Origin: DASXMX01 sp036495445 | GTDB lineage: Bacteria > Planctomycetota > Phycisphaerae > Tepidisphaerales > Tepidisphaeraceae | NCBI GenBank assembly: GCA_036495445.1 | Contig: DASXMX010000610.1 | Location: forward strand, 1 to 14,387 | DNA length: 14,387 nt | Reading direction: 5' to 3' | Shown here: positions 1 through 6,852 of the stretch, piece by piece | Position numbering within the stretch: the first letter of the stretch is position 1 | How the letters are laid out: every line of letters begins with the position of its first letter | Translations under genes and position numbers: made by a program | Notes under the pieces: model-generated | The model's database searches: none | The model's input: only the letters and a program-made list of their open reading frames with translations | What the model was told of the DNA's origin: nothing

Positions 1-347
1 CGATGACCAGCCGCATCGAAGGCGCCGCCTCGGTATCCTGCCTCGCGTCGTCTCGGAAGTCGAAGTGGAGTTGCCAGTCGTCGGCCGCCAGGTCCCGGTC
101 CTCCAGGCGGATCAGCAGCGTTCCGTGCGCCTCAAGGACGGCAACCTGATCCAGCGGGTCTTGGGCTTCCGCGACCCACCGGCGGAACTGTTCGAGGCTG
201 AGCCTCAGCCGCCGCAACGACACACCCGAGCGAAACAATTCCGAGAGCCTTCTTGGCCGCCGCGACCTGGCGGAAGTCGAAGTGCCAGACGCCATACTCC
301 ACCTTCGCCGGCCGGATCAGCCCGGCCGTCACCCACGCCTTGGCACG
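1..347 (-). pseudogene. Frameshifted 5'-truncated MerR-like HTH regulator remnant
   Basis: Read on the minus strand from about 347, one frame gives a winged-helix/MerR-like stretch beginning KAWVTAGLIRPAK and continuing VWHFDFRQVAAAK. Near 249-256 the homologous reading moves by one base and continues as RLSELFRSGVSLRRL, LSLEQFRRWV and LEAHGTLLIRLED, open to the left edge. This matches the pattern of planctomycete MerR-like DNA-binding domains attached to TPR repeats. No single frame carries both halves. The first half is preceded at once by an in-frame stop (348-350), and the first recognition helix and start codon are missing. I infer a decayed or truncated gene whose C-terminal part lies outside the window. 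A sequencing indel would explain the frameshift but not the missing start. Confidence 0.5.
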
Positions 348-425
348 CTAACCCATACCGTTCGCATCGGCACGCACCGAATTGCGTGTGTTCCCAGCGC
401 CGGAATGACTCGGCGGGCAATCGGA

Positions 426-454
426 TTGACAGTCGGCACCCCATGACCTACAAC
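426..454 (+). promoter_or_regulatory. Sigma70-like promoter for nuoM
   Basis: A perfect -35 hexamer TTGACA (426-431) is followed after exactly 17 bases by TACAAC (449-454), a 4/6 match to the -10 consensus. The expected transcription start is near 461, about 54 bases before the chosen nuoM start at 515. This argues against translation from the earlier in-frame ATG codons at 65 and 443. Confidence 0.5.
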
Positions 455-514
455 CCGCCCGACCCGGTGACGGCGGGCGGTAGCCCTCAACAACCCGTGG
501 GCCGGGCGATTGTT

Positions 515-2203
515 ATGAAGCAACTCCGCATTCGTGGCATCCCGGTCGCGCCGACGCTGCTGCTGCTGCTGTTCGCCCTGAGCCTTGAGGCCTCGTTGCT
601 GCCGGCCCAGTTGCTGCCGGTGGCGGTCCTCGTGCTGCCGTTAATCGGCGCGGTCGTCGGGCTGCTGCTCCCGGCGCGGGTCCGGGGGAAGACCTGGGGG
701 TTTGCCGTCAGCGCCAGCACGCTGTTCGTCGCGATCTCGATGGCATTTCAGTTCGACTGGCACAAGGGCGGCTACCAGTTCGTCCTCCATGGGCCGCGGA
801 TCGAGCAACTCGGTGTCAGCTTCTCGCTGGGGGTTGACTCGATCTCGCTGATGCTCGTCGTCCTCGCGGCGGCGCTGCACCCGCTGGCCGTCACGGCATC
901 GCTCCGCTCGATCCACGGCCGCTCCCGCGAGCACTACGCGTGGATGAACTTCCTGCAGGTCACCGTGCTCGGCACGTTCATGGCGACCGACCTGCTGCTG
1001 TTCTTCATCTTCTTCGAGGCGTCGCTGATCCCGCTGTTCTTCATCGTCGGGATCTGGGGCGGCAAGGAGCGGGCGCGGGCCGCCAACAAGCTGTTCCTCT
1101 TCACGTTCAGCGCGTCCGTCTTCGCGCTGGCGTCGATCATTTACTGCGGGTTCCGGGCGCACACGTTCTACCTGCCCGACATCATCAGCTTCGCCCAGAC
1201 GCAGATGACGCGGACGGAGCGGTTCTGGGTGCTGATGGGCTTTTTGGTGACGTTCGGCGTGAAGACGCCGCTCTTCCCGCTGCACACGTGGCTGCCGCTG
1301 GCGCACACCGAGGCGCCGACCGCCGGCAGCGTCGACCTGGCCGCCCTGGTGCTGAAACTCGGCACGTATGGCCTGCTCCGCGTCGCGCTGCCGATCGGGC
1401 TGATCGCGATCGACGGGAGCGTGCTGTTCCCCGCGGTGCTGACGGGCGTGGCGGTCGTCTGCCTGATCGCCATCATTTACGGGGCGCTGGTCGCGTGGGT
1501 GCAGCGCGACATCAAGAAACTCATCGCCTACTCGTCGGTTTCCCACATGGGCTTCTGCATCCTCGGGCTGCTGGCGCTGAATCCGATCGGCATGGCCGGG
1601 TCGGTGCTCTACATGATCAACCACGGCATCATCAGCGGCGCGCTGTTCCTGGTCGTCGGGATGATCTACCACCGCTTTCACACCCGCGACATCAACGAGC
1701 TGTCGGGCCTGGCCAGGGCGATGCCGAAGCTGGCGTTCTTCATGATGCTGTTTACGTTCGCCGCCGTCGGGCTGCCAGGGCTGAACGGGTTCGTCAGCGA
1801 GTTCCTGTCGATCCTGGGCGCGTTCACCAGCCCGCACCTGGGCATCACCTATGGCGTGATCGCCTCGATCGGCTTCGTCCTCGGCCCGATCTACATGCTG
1901 ACGTTCGCCGGGCGGGTCCTGCTGGGCCCGTTGCACTACCCGGTGCTGCCCGAGGGGCGCGAGACGCACCGGACGGTCCACCCCAAGTACGTGACGGGCG
2001 ACGACATCACCGGCCGCGAGGTGCTGGTGCTGACGCCGCTGGCGATCGCGGTCGTAGCGCTGGGCCTGTTCCCGACCCCGCTGCTGCGGGCGTTGCGAGG
2101 GCCGTTGGATGCGATCCGGAATCCATCGTCAGTGATCGTGCAGGACCACCAGCAACCGCCTACCGCGGCGGCACCGCGCCCGCCCGAGGTGACGATGCGC
2201 TGA
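515..2203 (+). CDS. nuoM: NADH-quinone oxidoreductase subunit M (proton-pumping subunit of complex I)
   Basis: This 562-residue polytopic membrane protein is the NuoM/ND4 antiporter-like subunit of respiratory complex I, which couples NADH oxidation and quinone reduction to proton translocation. Family blocks are clear: FFEASLIPLFFIVGIWGG, GVKTPLFPLHTWLPLAH followed by TEAPTAGS, LVLKLGTYG, SVSHMGF and GLNGFVSEFL. The residues expected to form the proton path are all present: E168 (in FFEAS), K250 (in VKTPLFP), K281 (in LKLGTYG) and E429 (in VSEFL). The reading frame is open back to 65, but that upstream translation is Arg/Pro/Ser-rich and not membrane-like. I start at ATG 515, which gives a normal family length and leaves the promoter at 426-454 upstream. 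ATG 443 is the alternative. No nuoL precedes and no nuoN follows, so the gene stands outside a nuo operon in this window. Confidence 0.93.
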   Translation: MKQLRIRGIPVAPTLLLLLFALSLEASLLPAQLLPVAVLVLPLIGAVVGLLLPARVRGKTWGFAVSASTLFVAISMAFQFDWHKGGYQFVLHGPRIEQLGVSFSLGVDSISLMLVVLAAALHPLAVTASLRSIHGRSREHYAWMNFLQVTVLGTFMATDLLLFFIFFEASLIPLFFIVGIWGGKERARAANKLFLFTFSASVFALASIIYCGFRAHTFYLPDIISFAQTQMTRTERFWVLMGFLVTFGVKTPLFPLHTWLPLAHTEAPTAGSVDLAALVLKLGTYGLLRVALPIGLIAIDGSVLFPAVLTGVAVVCLIAIIYGALVAWVQRDIKKLIAYSSVSHMGFCILGLLALNPIGMAGSVLYMINHGIISGALFLVVGMIYHRFHTRDINELSGLARAMPKLAFFMMLFTFAAVGLPGLNGFVSEFLSILGAFTSPHLGITYGVIASIGFVLGPIYMLTFAGRVLLGPLHYPVLPEGRETHRTVHPKYVTGDDITGREVLVLTPLAIAVVALGLFPTPLLRALRGPLDAIRNPSSVIVQDHQQPPTAAAPRPPEVTMR

Positions 2204-2218
2204 TGCTGCTGGCAATCG

Positions 2219-2310
2219 ATGTGGCACAGCCGCCCTCGGCTGTGTTCCGCCGCAAGGCGGAGATGATTTCGACCTTCGGTCGAACACAGCCGAGGGCGGC
2301 TGTGCCACAT
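2219..2310. repeat. REP-like perfect inverted repeat, 29-base arms
   Basis: The arms 2219-2247 and 2282-2310 are exact reverse complements over 29 bases. Each arm contains a smaller palindrome, CACAGCCG-ccct-CGGCTGTG. The 34-base centre forms two further hairpins: TCCGCC-gcaa-GGCGGA (2246-2261) and TTCGACC-ttc-GGTCGAA (2268-2284), whose outer bases overlap the arm ends. The element fills the gap between convergent nuoM (stop 2203) and the TPR gene (stop 2319), so a transcript from either strand would form a strong structure and could end transcription. Its translations (VAQPPSAVF and similar) resemble a dispersed planctomycete repeat, which is recognition rather than a search result. Confidence 0.85.
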
Positions 2311-2318
2311 ACCTCCAA

Positions 2319-4259
2319 TCAGCTCTTCCGCTTGCCCTTTCCTTTGGGTTTCGACTTGGACTGAGCCTTCGCCTTTCGCGCGCGCTTCTTGGCAGCTTCG
2401 AACGCGTCCTCAACCCAATCCAACGCGCCCTCGGTCGCCTGCCATTCGGGGGCGGCCTCGTCGACGTAGAGGACGGCCTCGTCCTCGCTGCCGGGGCTGT
2501 AGGAGGGCGGGGCGCCGGCCGGCATCGGGGCGCGGCCGATCAGGAGCGGGGCAACATGGCGATTGATCCGCATCGCCTGATCGAGTCGTGCTTCCGCTTC
2601 CGGCGAATCGGGATCCTTGCGGAACGCGAGCAGCGCTCGTGAGAACGCCCACTCGGCCGATTCCTCGTCCTTGTATTCGGAACGGTTCAACAGATCATCC
2701 ACCTCATCGAGATGGTTCTCCTCCATCAGCGCGTGAATGAGCAGGTAACGGTTCCCCTGGTTGTCGCCGGGGCTGAGTCGGAGCAGTTCGCGCAGGTGCC
2801 CGGCGGCTTCGTCGTACCGGCCCAATTCCATCAGGTTGACGGCGACCTGCTGGCGGGCACGCATGTAGGGCCGCGTCTCCAGGATGCCCCAGAAGTTCCC
2901 CGCTTCCTGTTCGAACAGTTGCGGCCCGAGTTGCCGCTCACCAGCCTCCATCGCTTGCTGGAACAGCGGCAGCGCCGACTCCGCGTCGCCCGCCCGGTCG
3001 GCCAGCAGGAGCAGCGCATCGACGCAGTTCGGGTCGAGCTTCAGCGCCTCCCGCGCCAACTGGACCTGCCGTCGGCCGCGAGCCTCGAAGGCCTCGTCCA
3101 CCAGCGCGATCGCGCGCTCGGCATCGGTGGTCGGCGTGAACGGGACTTCCTTTCCCTGCAGCGATTCGAGGAACTGGTTCGCTTCGTCCACGTCCATCGG
3201 CCCGTGGGCCGCCATCTGCTGGCCGATCGAGCGCATCATGGACTCGAGCTTCCGCCGGCTCGGGGCAAAGCCGCCCGCAGGGTCGGTCTTGGCCTTGCCC
3301 GACATCTGCTCCAGCAGCAGCGGCATCGAGAAGTTGTACGTCGCCGGGCCGTTTTGCGTCGTGACCTGCTTCTCCCAGCGGCCGGTATCGATCTCCTCCT
3401 CGGTGGTCGCGGCGATGGCGCGGAGCATCCCCTCGGCCCATGCGAGTTCGTCGGGCGTGGGGTACTTGAACCCGGCCGATGTGCGCATCTTGAGGAACGT
3501 CGGGAAGCCGTCGGGGCCGCCCAGGGGCAGGTTGTGGCGTTCCCAGGCTTCGCCATCTTCGTAGGGGATGCTGTCGATGTTGCCGAACGTGAGGCTCCAG
3601 ACTCCGCCGCGGGGCAGGCGGCCGAATTCACGGAGGTCCTCGTGTGCCTTCATCGTGGGGACAAACCCGATGCCGAACGTCTGCCCGCCCGCGCCCAGGA
3701 TCTCGGCGACGCCGGTGCCCTGTGGCCCGGGGGGCGACTCGATCACGATCGCGTCGTCGTCTGTCAGGTGGCGCCACGGCCGAGCCGCGAAGAACGCCGC
3801 CGCCCCCTCGGCGAAGGCGATCACGTGGTCGAGCGTCATGCCCGGCTGGTCGAGCAGGCCCGGCTCGGGCTTGCCGCTGATCTTCTTGAAGTCCATCAGG
3901 CTCGCCACCGCCTCGTCCAGCATCGGCAGCGACTCGCGGACGACCACCTCGACGCCCGCCGGCCCGAGCGTCTCCCGCAGCTCGCGGGCGAGCGTCGGGG
4001 TGCGGAGCTGGATCTGCCTCGGCAGCCCGCCGAGCCGCCCGACGAGCTCCGGCAGCGAGCGGACGACGAACGGCAGCCCGTCATCGCCCGGCTGGCCCAG
4101 CGCGAAATGGAGAATCATCCCGCTCGACTGATGGACCCAGAGGATCGTCCGCGGGCGGTAGGCCGTCGCGGCGGTGGGACCGACGCTGGCACGCATCCGC
4201 ACCACGCCCAACTCCACAACGGCGTCCACGATCGGCGGCAGTTTCGGGCGGTCTGGCAT
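2319..4259 (-). CDS. Large TPR protein with ST7-like C-terminal region and basic tail
   Basis: A cytoplasmic-looking 646-residue protein with no signal peptide or membrane segment. Residues about 35-130 resemble a DUF6930-type region (RPRTILWVHQSSG, RQIQLRTPTLARELRETLG), and about 160-260 a DUF7309-like region (PWRHLTDDDAIVIE, GGQTFGIGF); both names are from memory. Residues about 380-525 are TPR-like (AREALKLDPNCVDALLLLA, ELLRLSPGDNQGNRYLLIH). The block GNFWGILETRPYMRAR (454-469), followed by RYDEAAGHLRELLRL, resembles bacterial proteins related to the eukaryotic ST7 family. The last 25 residues are strongly Lys/Arg-rich and may contact nucleic acid or acidic partners. I start at ATG 4259 because the longer frame to 4340 adds poor sequence and a TATCAT -10-like hexamer (4269-4274) sits just upstream. 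The TPR region suggests a protein-binding role; the specific function is unknown. Confidence 0.85.
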   Translation of the reverse strand: MPDRPKLPPIVDAVVELGVVRMRASVGPTAATAYRPRTILWVHQSSGMILHFALGQPGDDGLPFVVRSLPELVGRLGGLPRQIQLRTPTLARELRETLGPAGVEVVVRESLPMLDEAVASLMDFKKISGKPEPGLLDQPGMTLDHVIAFAEGAAAFFAARPWRHLTDDDAIVIESPPGPQGTGVAEILGAGGQTFGIGFVPTMKAHEDLREFGRLPRGGVWSLTFGNIDSIPYEDGEAWERHNLPLGGPDGFPTFLKMRTSAGFKYPTPDELAWAEGMLRAIAATTEEEIDTGRWEKQVTTQNGPATYNFSMPLLLEQMSGKAKTDPAGGFAPSRRKLESMMRSIGQQMAAHGPMDVDEANQFLESLQGKEVPFTPTTDAERAIALVDEAFEARGRRQVQLAREALKLDPNCVDALLLLADRAGDAESALPLFQQAMEAGERQLGPQLFEQEAGNFWGILETRPYMRARQQVAVNLMELGRYDEAAGHLRELLRLSPGDNQGNRYLLIHALMEENHLDEVDDLLNRSEYKDEESAEWAFSRALLAFRKDPDSPEAEARLDQAMRINRHVAPLLIGRAPMPAGAPPSYSPGSEDEAVLYVDEAAPEWQATEGALDWVEDAFEAAKKRARKAKAQSKSKPKGKGKRKS

Positions 4260-4268
4260 AATGAAATG

Positions 4269-4274
4269 ATGATA
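4269..4274 (-). promoter_or_regulatory. -10-like element for the minus-strand TPR gene
   Basis: Reading leftward, TATCAT occupies 4274-4269, nine bases before ATG 4259. A weak -35-like TTGTCG (4298-4293) lies 18 bases upstream. A start of transcription here would leave almost no leader. There is no Shine-Dalgarno sequence in between. Confidence 0.35.
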
Positions 4275-4413
4275 GAGCGGAACGGGAGAAGGCGACAACG
4301 GGCAGGCGGAATTCCCGTCTCGGAGTCCGCAGGACAGCAATCAGAGCCGGAGTGTGCCGGCCCGGTCGCGCTCTGACGTTCGTTCAGAATATGCATCCGA
4401 CCTGAGGCGGCGG

Positions 4414-4419
4414 TACATT
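4414..4419 (+). promoter_or_regulatory. -10-like element for the M24 peptidase gene
   Basis: TACATT lies six bases before ATG 4426, and no ribosome-binding site is visible between them. This suggests a leaderless or nearly leaderless transcript. No convincing -35 hexamer was found at 16-18 bases, so the call is tentative. Confidence 0.3.
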
Positions 4420-4425
4420 GGTCTC

Positions 4426-5526
4426 ATGCTCGATCCCGCTCAGGCACGAGGTCGTCAGAGGCGTCTGCTTCAGGTTCTCCAAGACCGCAAGCTCGACGCG
4501 GCGGTGTTTGGTTTTTCAAAGCACGTCTACTACTTCACGGCCCACCTTCCCTTCTGGCAGCAGCACGCCGGGCTTGTGGTCTTCGTGGACGGGCGATCGG
4601 TCTTGGTCTCCGCCAGCGAGCCCGATCGTCGTGCCGCGGCCGACGAAGTCCGGACGTACGAGGCCACGTGGAACGGGACCCAGCGACAAGAGCAGCCCGC
4701 CCTCGTGGCCGACCGGTTGCTGGAGGTCGTGAATCAGCGCGGCGCGTCGCAGATCGGCATCGACACGTCGGCCGTGACCGTGATGGTCGCGATGGCGACC
4801 GAGGGCGTCTGCGTGCCGATCGACCAGGACATGTGGGAATTGCGGAGGCGGAAGGATCCGGACGAACTGGCCCTGATGCGGGTGGGGGTCGACTGCTGCC
4901 GGGCGATGTACGAGCGGGCGAGGCGGATCATCGAGCCGGGCATTGACGAACTGCGGGTCTTCCGCGAATTGGCCGACGTCGCGACGGAGGTCGCGGGCGA
5001 GCCGCTCTCCGATCCACTCGGCAACGACTACGCCTGCGGCGTCCCGGGCGGGCCGCCGCGGAACGGCCATCGCGCCGCGGCGGGCGAACTCTACATCCTC
5101 GACCTCGGCCCCGCCTGCCGCGGCTACTTCTCCGACACCGCCCGCGCGATCAGCGTCGACCGCAAGCCCACCGACCACCAATGCCGGGCTTGGGAGATCG
5201 TGACCGGCGTGCATCCGATCGTCCAGCGCCTCGCCAGGCCCGGTGTGCGGTGCCGGGAGATCTACGATGCGGTTGATCAGTACTATCGCGAGAAAACCGG
5301 CAAGCCCTTCCCGCATCACCTCGGGCATGGCGTCGGGCTGCAGCCACATGAATATCCCCATTTGAATCCCAGGTGGGACGACGTGCTGAGTGAGGGCGAA
5401 ATCTTCACCTGCGAGCCCGGGTTGTATGGGCCCGAATTGGGCGGGGGGATGCGGATCGAGAACCAATATCGCGTCACCGCGGGCGGGGTGGAGAACCTGA
5501 CGCCGTTTCCGATGGAGCTGGTTTAG
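4426..5526 (+). CDS. M24 family metallopeptidase (Xaa-Pro aminopeptidase-like)
   Basis: A 366-residue soluble protein with the two-domain layout of Xaa-Pro peptidases and creatinases: an N-terminal creatinase-like domain (about 10-150, with KHVYYFTAHLPF) and a C-terminal pita-bread domain (about 155-366). All five expected dimetal ligands are visible: D226 (ILDLGPA), D237 (YFSDTARA), H301 (HHLGHGVGL), E330 (FTCEPGLYG) and E345 (MRIENQ). It probably removes N-terminal residues preceding proline, in the cytoplasm. Prolidase-like activity on dipeptides is the alternative that sequence alone cannot exclude. ATG 4426 is preferred over the longer frame from 4354 because the protein then begins in the usual style, with a helix just before RKLDAAVF. 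The gene is divergent from the TPR gene and appears monocistronic. Confidence 0.9.
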   Translation: MLDPAQARGRQRRLLQVLQDRKLDAAVFGFSKHVYYFTAHLPFWQQHAGLVVFVDGRSVLVSASEPDRRAAADEVRTYEATWNGTQRQEQPALVADRLLEVVNQRGASQIGIDTSAVTVMVAMATEGVCVPIDQDMWELRRRKDPDELALMRVGVDCCRAMYERARRIIEPGIDELRVFRELADVATEVAGEPLSDPLGNDYACGVPGGPPRNGHRAAAGELYILDLGPACRGYFSDTARAISVDRKPTDHQCRAWEIVTGVHPIVQRLARPGVRCREIYDAVDQYYREKTGKPFPHHLGHGVGLQPHEYPHLNPRWDDVLSEGEIFTCEPGLYGPELGGGMRIENQYRVTAGGVENLTPFPMELV

Positions 5527-5546
5527 GAGAGGAGTGCATCGGTTCC

Positions 5547-5668
5547 GCCGCTTGCGGCTTCGCGAACGAACGGACTCGCCGTCGCGAGTTGCTCTGGGCG
5601 GGAGATGGTAATTAGGAAATGGCATGCCTTACGGCGGACGCGGCGACGTTCGCGAAGCGGCAAGCGGC
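5547..5668. repeat. REP-like inverted repeat, 21-base arms
   Basis: The arms 5547-5567 and 5648-5668 are reverse complements over 21 bases with one mismatch; their outer parts carry the GCCGCTTGCGGC-type sequence and their inner ends GTTCGCGAA. The 80-base centre includes the hairpin ACTCGC-cgtc-GCGAGT (5574-5589). The element separates the M24 peptidase from the AAA ATPase operon and ends about 25 bases before that operon's -10-like sequence. It is unrelated in sequence to the repeat at 2219-2310. Confidence 0.75.
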
Positions 5669-5693
5669 TAGACGCACAATTCGTTCGTCTCGC

Positions 5694-5699
5694 TATAAT
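5694..5699 (+). promoter_or_regulatory. Consensus -10 TATAAT for the AAA ATPase operon
   Basis: A perfect TATAAT sits ten bases before ATG 5710, with a weak -35-like TAGACG (5669-5674) 19 bases upstream, directly abutting the inverted-repeat arm that ends at 5668. No Shine-Dalgarno sequence fits between it and the start codon, so the transcript would be leaderless or nearly so. Confidence 0.45.
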
Positions 5700-5709
5700 C
5701 CGGCAACAC

Positions 5710-6852
5710 ATGAGCGTCTCCTGGGACACATTCGAGCGGTATCGACAGAAGGGCCTCGACGCGCGCCGCGCGGGACAATGGGATTCGGCACAGATCTACC
5801 TGCTGGAAGCCGCCCGCGCGATGGCGGCACTGGGCAAAGAGGCGCAGGGCGACGAGCTTCGCGAGGGTCGCGTGGCGATGGCCAAGCGCCTGCTCGAACT
5901 GGCCCGCGACTGCGACGTCGCGGCGAAGGAGGGGCGCAAGGCGTCGTCCGCGTCCCGACGCTCGTCGCAGAACAATTCCAACGCTCCGGCCTCCGAAGCC
6001 GAGGGGGAGAAGTCCGCGGCGCAGTGGATCGTCCGGGAGAAGCCGAGCCTGCGCTTTGCCGACGTGGCGGGGCTGGAGGAGGTGAAGCAGGACATCCGCC
6101 TGAAGATGATCTACCCGTTCCAGCACTCGGACCTGGCCGAGCGGTTCGGCATTCGCGCCGGCGGCGGGATCCTGCTGTACGGCCCGCCGGGCACCGGCAA
6201 GACGATGCTGGCCAAGGCGACGGCGGGGGAGATCGAGGCCACGTTCTTTCGCATCTCGCCCGCCGACGTGTTGAGCAAGTGGGTCGGCGAGGCCGAGCAG
6301 AACATCAAGAAGCTCTTCGACGCCGCCGCGGCCGAGCCGCGGAGCATCATCTTCATCGACGAGATCGAGGCGCTCGTCCCCGCCCGCCGCGACGAGGGCT
6401 CCAGCGTGATGCAACGGGTCGTGCCGCAGATCCTCCAAGGCGTCGAGGGGTTCGACAAGAAGGCGGGCCGGCCGATCCTGCTCATGGGCGCGACCAACGT
6501 CCCGTGGCAGCTTGACCCGGCGATGCTCCGGCCCGGCCGCTTCGACGAGAAGGTCTACATCCCGCTCCCCGACGCGCCCGCCCGGCGGGAGATGCTGCAT
6601 CAGTACCTAGCCAAGCGGCCGCTGGCGGACGATATCAACCTTGACGCGCTGGCGGCCCGTCTCGAGGGATACAGCGGGGCCGACATCAAGTACCTGTGCG
6701 ACCGGGCGGCGGTCATCCCGTTCCTTCAGAGCGTCGCCTCGGGCGAGGAGGGGAACATCACGTCGGCCGTGATCGACGACGTGCTTCACGACACGGCGCC
6801 CTCCGTCACCCCTGACATGCTCCAGCGTTTCAAGGACTGGCAACGCACATGA
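5710..6852 (+). CDS. Vps4/katanin-like AAA ATPase with N-terminal MIT-like segment
   Basis: A 380-residue single-AAA-domain ATPase. Residues about 4-70 look like a three-helix MIT domain: DARRAGQWDSAQIYLLEAAR and then KEAQGDELREGR, similar to the EAQGDK-containing region of Vps4. A Ser/Asn-rich linker follows (about 75-105). The AAA core has SLRFADVAGLEEVK, Walker A GPPGTGKT (158-165), the aromatic pore loop KWV (190-192), Walker B IIFIDE (D217, E218), sensor-1 N263 in GATN, and arginine-finger positions R274 and R277 in LRPGRFDEKVYIPLPD. The C-terminal SVTPDMLQRFKDW resembles the terminal helix of Vps4-type enzymes. All catalytic residues look intact. Family knowledge suggests a hexameric ATP-driven protein or polymer remodeller in the cytoplasm; the substrate is unknown. 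ATG 5710 is chosen over 5605 because the earlier frame translates repeat sequence. The stop overlaps the next gene's start by four bases. Confidence 0.85.
   Translation: MSVSWDTFERYRQKGLDARRAGQWDSAQIYLLEAARAMAALGKEAQGDELREGRVAMAKRLLELARDCDVAAKEGRKASSASRRSSQNNSNAPASEAEGEKSAAQWIVREKPSLRFADVAGLEEVKQDIRLKMIYPFQHSDLAERFGIRAGGGILLYGPPGTGKTMLAKATAGEIEATFFRISPADVLSKWVGEAEQNIKKLFDAAAAEPRSIIFIDEIEALVPARRDEGSSVMQRVVPQILQGVEGFDKKAGRPILLMGATNVPWQLDPAMLRPGRFDEKVYIPLPDAPARREMLHQYLAKRPLADDINLDALAARLEGYSGADIKYLCDRAAVIPFLQSVASGEEGNITSAVIDDVLHDTAPSVTPDMLQRFKDWQRT

Noticed and set aside
65..514. Upstream extension of the nuoM reading frame
   Set aside because: The translation is Arg/Pro/Ser-rich, overlaps the regulator remnant on the other strand, and lies largely upstream of the TTGACA promoter; start 515 gives a normal NuoM length.
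641..1981. Long minus-strand frame of 446 codons opposite nuoM
   Set aside because: Its translation is a low-complexity mix of Arg, Asp, Glu and Gln typical of the antisense of a GC-rich membrane protein gene, while the plus-strand frame has unmistakable NuoM motifs.
2219..2310. CRISPR or integron attachment site interpretation of the long palindromes
   Set aside because: There is no direct-repeat/spacer periodicity, no cas genes, no integrase and no gene-cassette structure; the architecture fits REP-like inverted repeats.
940..2364. Second plus-strand frame of 474 codons overlapping nuoM
   Set aside because: It is an Arg/Ala/Pro-rich shadow frame, and its tail merely translates the inverted repeat at 2219-2310.
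2712..4376. Plus-strand frame of 554 codons opposite the TPR gene
   Set aside because: It has shadow composition and no domain-like segments; the minus-strand protein has clear TPR and ST7-like blocks.
4516..5625. Minus-strand frame of 369 codons opposite the M24 peptidase
   Set aside because: The plus strand carries all five metal ligands of the peptidase family; the minus frame has no recognisable motif.
5605..5709. N-terminal extension of the AAA ATPase
   Set aside because: These codons translate the inverted-repeat arm and the TATAAT promoter region, giving an Arg-rich non-protein-like sequence.
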